Positions 44,690 through 54,364 of a DNA stretch of 64,000 nt are shown here, piece by piece (the first letter of the stretch is position 1; the number at the start of each line of letters is the position of its first letter). The stretch lies in assembly GCF_028748105.1 (NCBI RefSeq), contig NZ_CP118168.1:1-64000 (forward strand), written 5' to 3'. This stretch comes from Entomospira nematocerorum (GTDB taxonomy: Bacteria; Spirochaetota; Spirochaetia; WRBN01). The position numbers and the translations under genes are program-made. The notes beneath the pieces were generated by a model. That model ran no database searches and was not told the DNA's origin. It was given only the letters and a program-made list of their open reading frames with translations.

Positions 44690-46461
44690 GCAAAACAAAA
44701 GGCGTCGTAATTGGCGTAAACGGAAACATGGCCACCATCGAAGTAAGTGGGCCAGTTATAATGAATGAAGTAGGATACATTGTTCTGCCAGAGACAAAAA
44801 CTCGACTTAAAAGTGAAGTTATTCGTATTCGTGGTAGTCGCTGTCAAATGCAGGTATTTGAATCAACCCGTGATGTTGCCTACGGTAATGAGGTTGAATT
44901 CACAGGAGAGCTCCTTGTTGCTGAATTGGGTCCTGGTCTTCTAGGTCAGATCTATGACGGATTACAGAATCCTCTTCCTGAACTTGCTGAAGAGGCAGGA
45001 TACTTCCTACAACGTGGTATCTACCTTGCACCACTTAATATAGAGAAAAAATGGGATTTCAAGGCCTCCCTTAAAGTTGGCGATACCGTTACTGCTGGAG
45101 ACTATATTGGTAGTGTTCCTGAAAATTCTTTTGATCATAAAATTATGGTTCCTTTCCAAATGCAAGGTTCCTACACCATCAAAAGTATCAAGGAAAGTGG
45201 TAGTTTCACCATTCGTGAAACAATTGCAGAGATCACAGATGAACGTGGTGAGAGTTACCCTCTTACTCTGAGCTTTTACTGGCCCGTTAAACGTGCAGTC
45301 ACTAACTATACAGAAAAAGTTAAACCTGTCGAACCCATGATTACTAAGATTCGTATTATTGATACATTCTTACCGGTCTCCAAGGGTGGAACATTCTGTA
45401 CACCTGGCCCTTTTGGTGCGGGGAAAACTGTTCTACAGCAACAAATGAGTCGTAACTCTGATGTTGATGTTGTTATTATCGCTGCCTGTGGTGAACGTGC
45501 TGGTGAGGTTGTTGAGACACTCAAAGAATTCCCAGAACTCACTGATCCAAAAACAGGTCGTAGCCTTATGGAGCGTACTATTATTATCTGTAATACCTCC
45601 TCCATGCCTGTTGCAGCCCGTGAAGCATCTGTATATACAGCCGTTACCCTAGCCGAGTACTATCGTCAGATGGGGTTAGATGTTCTTATGCTAGCTGATT
45701 CTACAAGTCGATGGGCTCAAGCAATGCGTGAAATGTCTGGACGTCTAGAGGAAATTCCTGGAGAAGAAGCCTTCCCTGCTTATCTTGAGTCGACAATTGC
45801 AGGATTCTATGAGCGTGCAGGTGCCGTGAAGCTTAAAAATGGTTCTATTGGTACCATTACAATTGGTGGTGCGGTCTCTCCTGCCGGTGGAAATTTTGAA
45901 GAGCCTGTAACACAAGCAACTCTAAAAGTTGTTGGAAACTTTCTAGGACTTTCTCGTGAGCGTTCTGATGCACGTAAGTATCCAGCGATTCACCCTGTTG
46001 ACTCTTGGAGTAAGTATGAAGGTATCATCAATCCTGAGGCTGTCGCATTTGCCCGTCGAATTCTCTACCGCGGTATTGAAATTGAACAAATGATGAAGGT
46101 TGTTGGAGAAGAAGGAACTAGTGATGATGACTACCTCCTCTATCTCAAAGGTGAATTCTTTGATGCTGTATACCTACAACAAAATGGATTTGATCCAGCA
46201 GATGCAAGTGTTACCCCTGAGCGCCAACAGTATGTCTTTAATCATGTTATAGATATTCTTGCTAGTGGAATGCAATTCCCCACAAAAGAGGAATCTCGTA
46301 ATCAATTTAATCGTTTAAGAATGAAATTTCTCGACTGGAACGGAACGATGTGGCAAACCCCTGAATTCGAACAACGAGAAAAAGAAGTTGTATCTATGGT
46401 GAAAGAAATGGCAGATGGTAGCTACCTTGCTGGATCTGAGTTTTTAAAGAGAGGTAACTAA
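44686..46461 (+). CDS. atpA: V-type ATPase catalytic subunit A
   Basis: Catalytic subunit with the P-loop GPFGAGKTVLQQ beginning near residue 241 and the non-homologous insert region before it. ACGERAGE and ALMLADSTSRWAQAMRE-like motifs are visible (written DVLMLADSTSRWAQ). 591 residues is typical. The start overlaps the preceding gene as ATGA, the stop overlaps atpB as TAATG. Confidence 0.97.
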   Translation: MSKTKGVVIGVNGNMATIEVSGPVIMNEVGYIVLPETKTRLKSEVIRIRGSRCQMQVFESTRDVAYGNEVEFTGELLVAELGPGLLGQIYDGLQNPLPELAEEAGYFLQRGIYLAPLNIEKKWDFKASLKVGDTVTAGDYIGSVPENSFDHKIMVPFQMQGSYTIKSIKESGSFTIRETIAEITDERGESYPLTLSFYWPVKRAVTNYTEKVKPVEPMITKIRIIDTFLPVSKGGTFCTPGPFGAGKTVLQQQMSRNSDVDVVIIAACGERAGEVVETLKEFPELTDPKTGRSLMERTIIICNTSSMPVAAREASVYTAVTLAEYYRQMGLDVLMLADSTSRWAQAMREMSGRLEEIPGEEAFPAYLESTIAGFYERAGAVKLKNGSIGTITIGGAVSPAGGNFEEPVTQATLKVVGNFLGLSRERSDARKYPAIHPVDSWSKYEGIINPEAVAFARRILYRGIEIEQMMKVVGEEGTSDDDYLLYLKGEFFDAVYLQQNGFDPADASVTPERQQYVFNHVIDILASGMQFPTKEESRNQFNRLRMKFLDWNGTMWQTPEFEQREKEVVSMVKEMADGSYLAGSEFLKRGN

Positions 46462-47765
46462 TGACTAAAGTATACAATCGTATTGAAAATATTACTGGTA
46501 GCGTTATTGCAGTAAACGCAACAGGCGTTAAAAATGAAGAACTTGCCATTGTTACAACCCGTTTTGGAAAATCTTTAGCGCAAGTTACAAAAATTGATGG
46601 AGAACGTGTCTCTTTGCAAGTTTTTGCTGGTGGACGTGGTATCTCTACAGATGACGAAGTACGTTTTCTAGGACGTACCATGCGGGTTGCTGCATCAGAA
46701 AGTATGCTTGGTCGTATTTTTGATGGATCTGGGACTGCTCGTGATGCTGGACCAGAAATTGAAGAAAATCAAGTCTCCATTGGAGGGCCATCCTTCAATC
46801 CAGCTCGTCGTATTATTCCTAAAAACATGATTCGTACTGGTATTCCAATGATTGACCTTTTTAATACTCTTGTTGTCAGTCAAAAACTACCAATCTTCTC
46901 CAGCTCAGGAGAGCCCTATAATGAACTATTAGCCCGTATTGCTATGCAGGCAGAAGTTGATATTATTGTACTTGGTGGAATGGGTCTTAAATATGACGAC
47001 TATCTCTACTTCAAAGAAACACTAGAGGATGGTGGTGCCCTTACTCGTACAGTTATGTTTGTTCATACTGCCTCTGATCCAACAGTTGAATGTCTTATGG
47101 TTCCAGACATGTCTCTCGCTGTCGCCGAGGAATTTGCTATGAAAGGTAAAAATGTTCTGGTTCTTCTTACAGACATGACAAACTTCGCTGATGCGATGAA
47201 AGAGTTAGCTATTACCCAAGAACAAGTACCATCAAACCGTGGTTATCCCGGTGATCTCTACAGTCAGCTAGCATCTCGTTATGAGAAAGCTGTTGATATC
47301 GAAGGAGAAAATGGTGGATCTATCACAATTCTCGCTGTTACAACTATGCCTGGTGATGACGTTACGCACCCAGTGCCTGACAATACAGGGTATATTACAG
47401 AGGGACAGTTCTATCTAAAAGGTGGCCGTATCGAACCATTTGGCTCTTTATCACGCTTGAAACAACAAGTTAATGGTACAACTCGTAAAGACCACAGAAC
47501 TCTGATGGATGCTATGATTAAACTCTATGCAGCTTACAAAGATACAGCTGAAAAAAAATCTATGGGTTTCAATATGAGTGCTTGGGATGAGAAGCTTTTA
47601 CAATACGGTGCTCTCTTTGAAAAGCAAATGATGGATCTCAACATTAATATCTCTTTAGAGGATGCATTAGATAGAGGATGGGAAATTCTCGCAACATGCT
47701 TCGCCAAAGAAGAAACCGGTATCAAAACCGATCTTATTGCGGAATTCTGGCCTAAAGGTATGTAA
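46461..47765 (+). CDS. atpB: V-type ATPase subunit B
   Basis: Non-catalytic nucleotide-binding subunit, 434 residues. The sequence has the family's GTARDAGPEI, RTGIPMIDLFN, LPIFSSSGEPYNELLARIA and the AEEFAMKGKNVLVLLTDMTNFADA region. The P-loop is altered as expected for B (SSSGEPYNEL instead of GKT). Confidence 0.97.
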   Translation: MTKVYNRIENITGSVIAVNATGVKNEELAIVTTRFGKSLAQVTKIDGERVSLQVFAGGRGISTDDEVRFLGRTMRVAASESMLGRIFDGSGTARDAGPEIEENQVSIGGPSFNPARRIIPKNMIRTGIPMIDLFNTLVVSQKLPIFSSSGEPYNELLARIAMQAEVDIIVLGGMGLKYDDYLYFKETLEDGGALTRTVMFVHTASDPTVECLMVPDMSLAVAEEFAMKGKNVLVLLTDMTNFADAMKELAITQEQVPSNRGYPGDLYSQLASRYEKAVDIEGENGGSITILAVTTMPGDDVTHPVPDNTGYITEGQFYLKGGRIEPFGSLSRLKQQVNGTTRKDHRTLMDAMIKLYAAYKDTAEKKSMGFNMSAWDEKLLQYGALFEKQMMDLNINISLEDALDRGWEILATCFAKEETGIKTDLIAEFWPKGM

Positions 47766-47767
47766 CA

Positions 47768-48373
47768 ATGGCAAAGATAAAACTAACCAAAAATGAGCTA
47801 AAGAAGCAAAAGGATGCGCTTAAAATGTTTAAGCGCTACCTTCCAACTCTAACGCTAAAGAAACAACAGCTTCAAGCAGAAATTCGCTCCGCAGAAGCAG
47901 AGCGAGATAATGCGAAAGAACATCATAAGCGTATTACAGAAGATTTCGCAAGATGGATTGCTGTCTTTAGTGAACAAGTTCCCACCGTGGAGACTTTCTT
48001 CACTCTAGAAAAACTCAGTATCAAACGTGGTAACATTGCTGGTGTTGATATTCCTGTTTTTGAGAATGTTTCATTCCAGCCATCACAATATGATCTCTTT
48101 TCAACCCCTCTATGGGTAGACAAGGCGGCCAAGCAAATGATGCAAGCCATGGAGTGGGATATTCGAAGCCAGGTTTATGACAAAAAAGTGCAACTTCTTC
48201 GACAAGAACTTATCACCACTAGTCAGCGTGTTAATCTCTTCGAAAAGGTTAAAATTCCTGAAACACAGCAGAATATCAAAAAAATCAATATTTTCCTTGG
48301 CGATGAACAAACTGCAACAGTTGTTCGCGGTAAGATTAGTAAAAAGAAACTTAGTGAGCAGGAGGGTGCATAA
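47768..48373 (+). CDS. atpD: V-type ATPase subunit D
   Basis: Central rotor shaft subunit D. The 201-residue protein is nearly all helical with a long N-terminal (residues 5-60) and C-terminal helix (130-180) typical of an antiparallel coiled-coil shaft. N-terminal sequence KIKLTKNELKKQKDALKMFK matches the family. It starts 2 nt after atpB ends. Confidence 0.93.
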   Translation: MAKIKLTKNELKKQKDALKMFKRYLPTLTLKKQQLQAEIRSAEAERDNAKEHHKRITEDFARWIAVFSEQVPTVETFFTLEKLSIKRGNIAGVDIPVFENVSFQPSQYDLFSTPLWVDKAAKQMMQAMEWDIRSQVYDKKVQLLRQELITTSQRVNLFEKVKIPETQQNIKKINIFLGDEQTATVVRGKISKKKLSEQEGA

Positions 48374-48375
48374 GT

Positions 48376-50214
48376 ATGATTGCTAATATGTCTCGCATCT
48401 CCTTAATTGTGGCTCGTAATGAACGAGAAGATGCTCTCAATAAACTTGCAGAGACTAACTTGTTTCATGTGGGTTCACTGGATAACTATAATGACTCTAT
48501 AGCAGAGTTACACCGCCATCTCACGCATGCTGAGCTAATGTTACGCTATATTCCAGAAAAAATAGAAATTCAGGAAATGAGTACGACAGATTTACACCTT
48601 ATTCTCACTGAGATTGAGACTACCTATACTAAACGTGTAGAACTAGAGAAAACCATACAAGATTACGATCGTCTCATCAATAATTACGACGCTTGGGGTG
48701 ATTTTTCTGTAAAAAACATCCATTATCTAGCAGATGAAGGTCATATGATTCGCCTGTATAAGGTAGATTCTAAAACCTATAAAACGCTCAAAAATGAAGC
48801 AATCATTCCTCTCTATCTCTGTGCAGTGCATAAAGGCACCTACTATATAGCAATGTATAGTGTTGAAGAAGATAAATTTCCAAGCATTCCATACGAAGAA
48901 ATTCCTTCATTAAGTCCATCAGAGATGAAGAGTGCTATTAAACAGGCTCAGAAGGAGATATTAGAGCTGACGCTGAAACTTAATCAACTCGCGGGATATC
49001 GCTCTCAAATACAAGAATATATTGATAATCTCCAAGAAACTATTATGTTTGAGCGAACCTCAGATGCTTTTACGGATGATGAAGAGCTCTCTATTCTAGA
49101 AGGTTATATACCAACAGAAGACATCAACAGCTTCCGTGAGTACGCAAGAAAACATGGATGGGCCTTCCATGCTAAAGATGCTCTAACGGGTGATGAGGCT
49201 ACTGATAGTGAAATTCCAACAAAAATTAAACCTAGCTTTTGGGGTAAATTCGTACAGCCGATGCTCGACTCCTTTGGGTTTGTTCCAGGCTATCAAGAGG
49301 TTGACATTAGTGGAGTGATGTTCTTCTTCTTCGCTATATTTTTTGCGATGATTATTGGTGACGCAGGATACGGCTCTATTTTTCTCCTCATTAGCCTTGG
49401 TATCATGTTCAAACTCAAATCAGCTGGAAAAGCAATTTCTCCATTTGTTCCATACATTTCCATTATGTCATTGGCAACCATTGCATGGGGTATATTGACT
49501 GATAATTGGTTTGGAGCACAACTCTCCCCACACGTTCCTGCATTGCAATCACTAAAAAGTGACTTCCTAGCTGAAGATAGTGGAGTACAGTTTTTATCTT
49601 TTATGCTTGGCTTTACACACCTCGTTATCGCGCATGTTTGGTCTTTTGCACGAAGAATTAAGCACAATCCCAAATCTGCATTGGTAGATATCGGTCAGCT
49701 CATGATGCTCAGTGCCCTCCTCTTCCTAATTATGGATATGATTATTGGGCCTGATACGCTTTTAGGAGCTAGACCTGATTGGATTGTACCAGTAATTATT
49801 ATTGGTGTTGTTCTTGTTCTTCTCTTTGGAGAGCAACAACCTCTCATTAATATTTTTAAAGGATTCGGTAATGGCCTTCAATTTGATAAAATCCTCGCAA
49901 CGCTCTTAGGTGCTATCGGTAACTTTGGTGATATCCTCAGTTATATTCGTCTTTATGCTGTTGGTCTTGCAGGATTTAGTATTGCTTCAAGCTTTAACAA
50001 CCTAACAGCAGGTTTACCAATATGGGTAGCAGCTGTCATTCTTCTATTAGCACATACGCTGAATATTATGCTAAGCCTTTTGAGTGTTGTTGTTCATGCT
50101 CTTCGTTTGAATAGTCTTGAATTTAGTACACATGTTGGCCTCAGTTGGGCTGGTAATGCCTATAAACCGTTTACCTCTAAAAAAGTGATTCAATTTGCAG
50201 ATAGCAAAAAGTAG
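48376..50214 (+). CDS. atpI: V-type ATPase subunit I (a-subunit)
   Basis: Membrane stator subunit. The N-terminal 300 residues form a cytoplasmic helical part and the C-terminal half holds about seven or eight transmembrane helices. The conserved ion-channel Arg is in LSYIRLYAVGLAG. 612 residues is normal. It starts 2 nt after atpD and is followed by subunit K. Confidence 0.95.
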   Translation: MIANMSRISLIVARNEREDALNKLAETNLFHVGSLDNYNDSIAELHRHLTHAELMLRYIPEKIEIQEMSTTDLHLILTEIETTYTKRVELEKTIQDYDRLINNYDAWGDFSVKNIHYLADEGHMIRLYKVDSKTYKTLKNEAIIPLYLCAVHKGTYYIAMYSVEEDKFPSIPYEEIPSLSPSEMKSAIKQAQKEILELTLKLNQLAGYRSQIQEYIDNLQETIMFERTSDAFTDDEELSILEGYIPTEDINSFREYARKHGWAFHAKDALTGDEATDSEIPTKIKPSFWGKFVQPMLDSFGFVPGYQEVDISGVMFFFFAIFFAMIIGDAGYGSIFLLISLGIMFKLKSAGKAISPFVPYISIMSLATIAWGILTDNWFGAQLSPHVPALQSLKSDFLAEDSGVQFLSFMLGFTHLVIAHVWSFARRIKHNPKSALVDIGQLMMLSALLFLIMDMIIGPDTLLGARPDWIVPVIIIGVVLVLLFGEQQPLINIFKGFGNGLQFDKILATLLGAIGNFGDILSYIRLYAVGLAGFSIASSFNNLTAGLPIWVAAVILLLAHTLNIMLSLLSVVVHALRLNSLEFSTHVGLSWAGNAYKPFTSKKVIQFADSKK

Positions 50215-50250
50215 AAAATTAAAAAAGAAAATTTTATTAAGGAGTTTAAA

Positions 50251-50673
50251 ATGAATGAATTAATGCCTGTAGGTTTTTATTTAGCATTCGCTATCCCATC
50301 CTTGGGTAGTGCTATTGGTTGTGGAATTGCAGCACAAGCTGCAGTAGGTGCATGGAAAAAGGCCTTTCTCTCCGGAAAAGGTGCTAACATGTTACTATTA
50401 GCTCTTGTTGGTGCGCCAATGACACAGGTATTTTATGGCTTTATCCTCATGGGCGCAATTAGAAATTTTGATCCTGCACTTAGTATGATTATCGGCCTTA
50501 TTGGTGGTATCGCTATCGCTACTACTGCTGTTCTTCAAGGACGTGCTTCTGCTTATGCTTGTGACTCTCTTGGCGAAACTGGAAAGGGATTTGGTCAATA
50601 TCTTATCGCTCTTGGAATCATTGAAACTATTGCTATTTTCGTTATGGTTTTCTCCTTTGGTGTTGCTGGCTAA
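50251..50673 (+). CDS. atpK: V-type ATPase proteolipid subunit K
   Basis: Ring subunit with four transmembrane helices in 140 residues. Ligand positions known for the sodium-binding site of Enterococcus hirae NtpK are matched: Thr58-Gln59 in APMTQVFYG, Gln96 in LQGRASA and the essential Glu125 in IIETIAIF. The first hairpin carries Gln59 where a second Glu would sit, as usual for V-type K. AAGGAG precedes the ATG. Ion specificity is inferred, not shown. Confidence 0.95.
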   Translation: MNELMPVGFYLAFAIPSLGSAIGCGIAAQAAVGAWKKAFLSGKGANMLLLALVGAPMTQVFYGFILMGAIRNFDPALSMIIGLIGGIAIATTAVLQGRASAYACDSLGETGKGFGQYLIALGIIETIAIFVMVFSFGVAG

Positions 50674-50689
50674 GCTTTTCCTCTATAAT

Positions 50690-50723
50690 AAAAAAAAAGA
50701 CAGGAATATCCTGTCTTTTTTTT
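50690..50723. terminator. Bidirectional terminator between atpK and feoB
   Basis: GACAGGA (50699-50705), loop ATA, TCCTGTC (50709-50715), flanked by A9 on the left and T8 on the right so that both strands end in T. It lies between the convergent stops at 50673 and 50733. Confidence 0.85.
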
Positions 50724-50732
50724 ATATCATCA

Positions 50733-53243
50733 CTAACGAATAATATATCGCTCCATAAGGCTGCTACCTAAAAATAAGAAGAAAAGGACAATCGCTATTA
50801 ACACAGCAATTGCAGTTCCAATCCAAAATAGAGATCCCCCTATAATGATTTGATAGAATAAAACGGCTACTGCCCAGCCTAACACAGTCAAATAGCTAAT
50901 CATAATAAACCCAAGAAGGGGTCCTAACTCTCTATGTGCCGTAGCAATAACCGCAACACAAGGCACGTAAATTAATACGAACAATAAATAAGCATAGACC
51001 TGCCACTTTCCAAACTGAAAGCTTACCAATAAATTATCAAATAAACGAGCCTCAGCATCTTCATCCTCTCCGGAGTCAGCAGAAATTAACTCTAAGCTGA
51101 AAATCCCCAGAATATTTTCTACAGTTACAGAGAGTGCCTCTTGCATACCATTTATAAAAATCATGCCAATCGAATCACCCTCCTCTTCATCTGATTCTTC
51201 GATATCTTCAGCCGAATTCTGTAAAAATGCATTATGACTATAGATTGAAGAAAGTGTACCGATAACGGCTTCTTTCGCTATAATTCCAGCGAGAAGTCCG
51301 ACAGAAGCAGGCCAGTTATCCTTTTCTACACCAAAAGGAGCGAAAATAGGAGTTACAGCTTTTCCTAACATAGCAGTAATTGATTCATTCGGATCCTCCA
51401 CAATAGTTCCCCTTATTGTGATAGTATTAAATACTCCGAGAACCGTAACCGCAAGAACTAGAAATTTTCCAGCTTTAAATACAAAATTTCTAGTACGCAT
51501 CCAAGTATGCTTTAAAAGCAACTTAACTTGTGGACGATGATATGGTGGTAACTCCATGACAAAATACTGCTCATTTTTGTTAAAAGGCAGCGAACGATGG
51601 AGCAATAAACCTGTAAAGAGAGCAATTAAAATTCCAATAATATACAGAGAAAAAATCATCAATGCCGCATTATTTGTGAAAAAAATAGCACCAAACAACG
51701 CATATACAGGTAAACGTGCACTGCAACTCATCATTGGAGCCATAAACATTGTTAACATTCTATCGCGCTTACTCGAGAGCGTTCTTGTTGCCATTAAGGC
51801 TGGAACAGTACAACCAAAGCCAACTATTAATGGAACAAAAGCCTTACCAGGTAATCCAATTTTACGCAAGACCTTATCCATAAGGAACGCAGCTCTTGCC
51901 ATATATCCTGAATCTTCTAAAATGGAGATACCCAAAAACATCGTGAATACCACTGGCACAAACGTTGAAACAGCCTGTAAACCCGCACCAATTCCATGTG
52001 CTAAGAGAGCAACAAGCCAATCCGGAGCATTCATACCAGTTAATATTGCGTCAGGAATATCAACAAAAAGGGTTCCAAACCCAATATCAAAGAAATCCTG
52101 AAACGCGGTTCCCACCTTTGTTACGAACCAAAAAAGCATATACATCATTAAGAGAAACACTGGAATTCCCCAAAATTGATGCAGAACAATATTATCTATT
52201 CGGTCAGTACGTGTCCGCTTCTTTTTATCTGCTAGTCTTGCCACACGCTCAATAATACCATGGACAACTCCATAGCGACCCTCAATAATAGCCGTTCGTG
52301 TTGTCATTCGCAAATCATGCTTTAAGCTTGCTTTTAACTGCTCTAATTTTAGCTCATCTAATTCGTTAAGAAGAAGAGCCTCTCTTCGCACAAAATGATC
52401 GCCCTCCAACATCTTAACAGCAACATAGCGACGACTAACTCTTAACTTTTCTGCGGTTTTTGTTAAATTTACCTGTAATTGGGCAATCGCTTCTTCTAGT
52501 TTAGGAGAGTATGGAATACGCATAATAGGTATTTTTAACTCTTCATAAGTTTGTGAAATAACCTCTCGTAACTTTTGTCCACTACCCTTTTGAATGGCAC
52601 TAATCGCAACCATAGGAGCACCTAAGTGCTTTTCCAGAAGTTTACCATCAATCTTTCCCAAAGGATGGTCAGCTAAATGATCATCAATATGAGCGGAGAC
52701 GAGATCATCACCTTGTCCGTACTTTTGTAAACTCTGCACTAAATCTTCTAAATCTAGATTGTGTTCCTTTAAGTGATGAACATCAATTTCTCCACGCTTA
52801 ACATGTAGCTCAAGATGTGATGCCAACTGCTCGCTGAGAAGATCTGCATCAACAAATATACCCCTTTCTTGTGCAACATCAATCATATTTAAGACGAAAA
52901 TCATTGGTTTACGCATTTCAACCAATTGTGTCGTCAGGTATAAATTGCGCTCCAGATTGCTAGCATCCAGAACGTTAATAATGAGATCATACTCTAGTTC
53001 AAACAGAGCTGAGCAAGCAATCTCTTCATCCTCACTCTCTGCATTAACACTATATATTCCAGGTAGATCGATAATGTGATATTTAATGCCATCACGCTCG
53101 AAGAATCCTTCCTTCATCTCCACCGTAACGCCTGCCCAGTTACCCAGACGCTGCTGACTTCCTGTAATTGCATTAAAAACAGCACTCTTTCCACAGTTGG
53201 GATTTCCAACAAGTAATGCTGTATATTGATGTTCTACTGACAT
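50733..53243 (-). CDS. feoB: Ferrous iron transport protein B
   Basis: FeoB is the inner-membrane Fe(II) transporter. N-terminal GTPase: GNPNCGKS at 13-20, the G3 motif DLPG, and NMID. A GDI-like helical region and membrane helices with the gate motifs (GCTVPALMATRTL, FMAPMMSCSARLP) follow. An acidic segment (SAEDIEESDEEEGDS) lies near residue 680. Length 836 is at the long end of the family (about 700-800). No feoA is adjacent. GGGGGAT precedes the ATG. Confidence 0.96.
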   Translation of the reverse strand: MSVEHQYTALLVGNPNCGKSAVFNAITGSQQRLGNWAGVTVEMKEGFFERDGIKYHIIDLPGIYSVNAESEDEEIACSALFELEYDLIINVLDASNLERNLYLTTQLVEMRKPMIFVLNMIDVAQERGIFVDADLLSEQLASHLELHVKRGEIDVHHLKEHNLDLEDLVQSLQKYGQGDDLVSAHIDDHLADHPLGKIDGKLLEKHLGAPMVAISAIQKGSGQKLREVISQTYEELKIPIMRIPYSPKLEEAIAQLQVNLTKTAEKLRVSRRYVAVKMLEGDHFVRREALLLNELDELKLEQLKASLKHDLRMTTRTAIIEGRYGVVHGIIERVARLADKKKRTRTDRIDNIVLHQFWGIPVFLLMMYMLFWFVTKVGTAFQDFFDIGFGTLFVDIPDAILTGMNAPDWLVALLAHGIGAGLQAVSTFVPVVFTMFLGISILEDSGYMARAAFLMDKVLRKIGLPGKAFVPLIVGFGCTVPALMATRTLSSKRDRMLTMFMAPMMSCSARLPVYALFGAIFFTNNAALMIFSLYIIGILIALFTGLLLHRSLPFNKNEQYFVMELPPYHRPQVKLLLKHTWMRTRNFVFKAGKFLVLAVTVLGVFNTITIRGTIVEDPNESITAMLGKAVTPIFAPFGVEKDNWPASVGLLAGIIAKEAVIGTLSSIYSHNAFLQNSAEDIEESDEEEGDSIGMIFINGMQEALSVTVENILGIFSLELISADSGEDEDAEARLFDNLLVSFQFGKWQVYAYLLFVLIYVPCVAVIATAHRELGPLLGFIMISYLTVLGWAVAVLFYQIIIGGSLFWIGTAIAVLIAIVLFFLFLGSSLMERYIIR

Positions 53244-53267
53244 ATCCCCCTCACTTTACTCCATCAA

Positions 53268-53298
53268 GATGTATAGTAAATTGCTTCCACTATACATC
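53268..53298. promoter_or_regulatory. Candidate operator or hairpin at the feoB transcription start
   Basis: GATGTATAGT (53268-53277) and ACTATACATC (53289-53298) are a perfect 10-bp inverted repeat with an 11-bp spacer, so arm centres are 21 bp apart. It lies directly downstream of a possible minus-strand -10 TAGAAT (53305-53300), that is over the expected start site. It does not look like a Fur box or a classic DtxR box. It could also be an RNA hairpin in the feoB leader. Confidence 0.65.
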
Positions 53299-53372
53299 TA
53301 TTCTAGCATACTGTGAGGTATCATTTCTAGACATTTTTGTATTTTTTTTAAATTTTTAATAAAATTTTACAA

Positions 53373-54362
53373 TTATTGTACAGTGAACCTACCTTGATCC
53401 TGTCCATTTGCTCTAATAATAATAACTGTTCCTACTGGCTGATAATAAGGCGCTATAAGTCGCACATCTTGCTGATAGGTACTAAAGAGTAGAACTTCCC
53501 GATTATCGATAATGGCGTACATCTCCACCTTAATCGGACTACTATGAGCTGGAATGTTAATTTCACGAACACCTAGAATCATATCCTTACTTACAGTTGG
53601 TCGCACGATAAATTGAATCACATCATCTCGGCCAACAGAGGCTCCAGCCTTGGGTGTTTGACTTGCCACAACCGGATGGCCATCAACATTTTCCCCCTCT
53701 ATGATAAACTTGAAAGGTAAATTATTTTGTGCTACCAAGGTTAATGCACGCTCAATGGCAAGCCCTTCATAAGAGGTTAGAGTAGCACTGTTTTCCACCA
53801 TACCTCGACTAATAAGAAATGAAATTGGTGTAGGACCACTTAATGGTGTTCCTGGTATAGGATCTTGACCAATAATTGTCCCTTCTGGCTCCTGACTAAC
53901 GAGATAAATTAAGGGTTCTTTTATATTCAACAATCCATTATATCGTGATACAATCGTTGTACGGGCTTCCTCTATTTTTAAACCAATAAAATTTTCCACG
54001 TGTGAAATCGCCAGTCCAGCACTTACAGTTAATTTCACCATATTCCCAACCTTCGTGTATGTACCAGCGACGGGAGTCTGTTGTAGCACTAACCCAGCCT
54101 CATACTGCGGATCTTCAACAAATCGTGTTGTTATCTCTGTATTAAGATCACTATTTTGTAAAATTATCATTGCTTCGGAAAGCGTAAGTCCTACCACTTT
54201 AGGCACGATCGTCTCATCTTTAGGATTATTCGTTGCTAAAACTGTCATACCCGCAACACTAACCATCATGAATAAAGACACGAGTGCACCAATAATAGTC
54301 CAACGAATTTTACTTGAAACCTGATTTGATTCCTCTGCCACTCTAACTCTCTCCTCTTGCAT
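53373..54362 (-). CDS. Membrane-anchored PASTA-domain protein
   Basis: One transmembrane helix at about 21-43, short cytoplasmic N-terminus, then three PASTA-type repeats (about 52-117, 118-185 and 190-258) and a C-terminal tail. PASTA domains bind peptidoglycan fragments and beta-lactams in PBPs and Ser/Thr kinases. Here there is no kinase or transpeptidase domain, so the protein is an orphan sensor or wall-binding scaffold. It follows fmt by 2 nt, in the def-fmt operon. Confidence 0.88.
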   Translation of the reverse strand: MQEERVRVAEESNQVSSKIRWTIIGALVSLFMMVSVAGMTVLATNNPKDETIVPKVVGLTLSEAMIILQNSDLNTEITTRFVEDPQYEAGLVLQQTPVAGTYTKVGNMVKLTVSAGLAISHVENFIGLKIEEARTTIVSRYNGLLNIKEPLIYLVSQEPEGTIIGQDPIPGTPLSGPTPISFLISRGMVENSATLTSYEGLAIERALTLVAQNNLPFKFIIEGENVDGHPVVASQTPKAGASVGRDDVIQFIVRPTVSKDMILGVREINIPAHSSPIKVEMYAIIDNREVLLFSTYQQDVRLIAPYYQPVGTVIIIRANGQDQGRFTVQ

Positions 54363-54364
54363 AT

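Noticed and set aside
53320..53372. AT-rich inverted repeat as terminator after the PASTA gene
   Set aside because: Only a 7-bp A/T stem without T-run; too weak to call.
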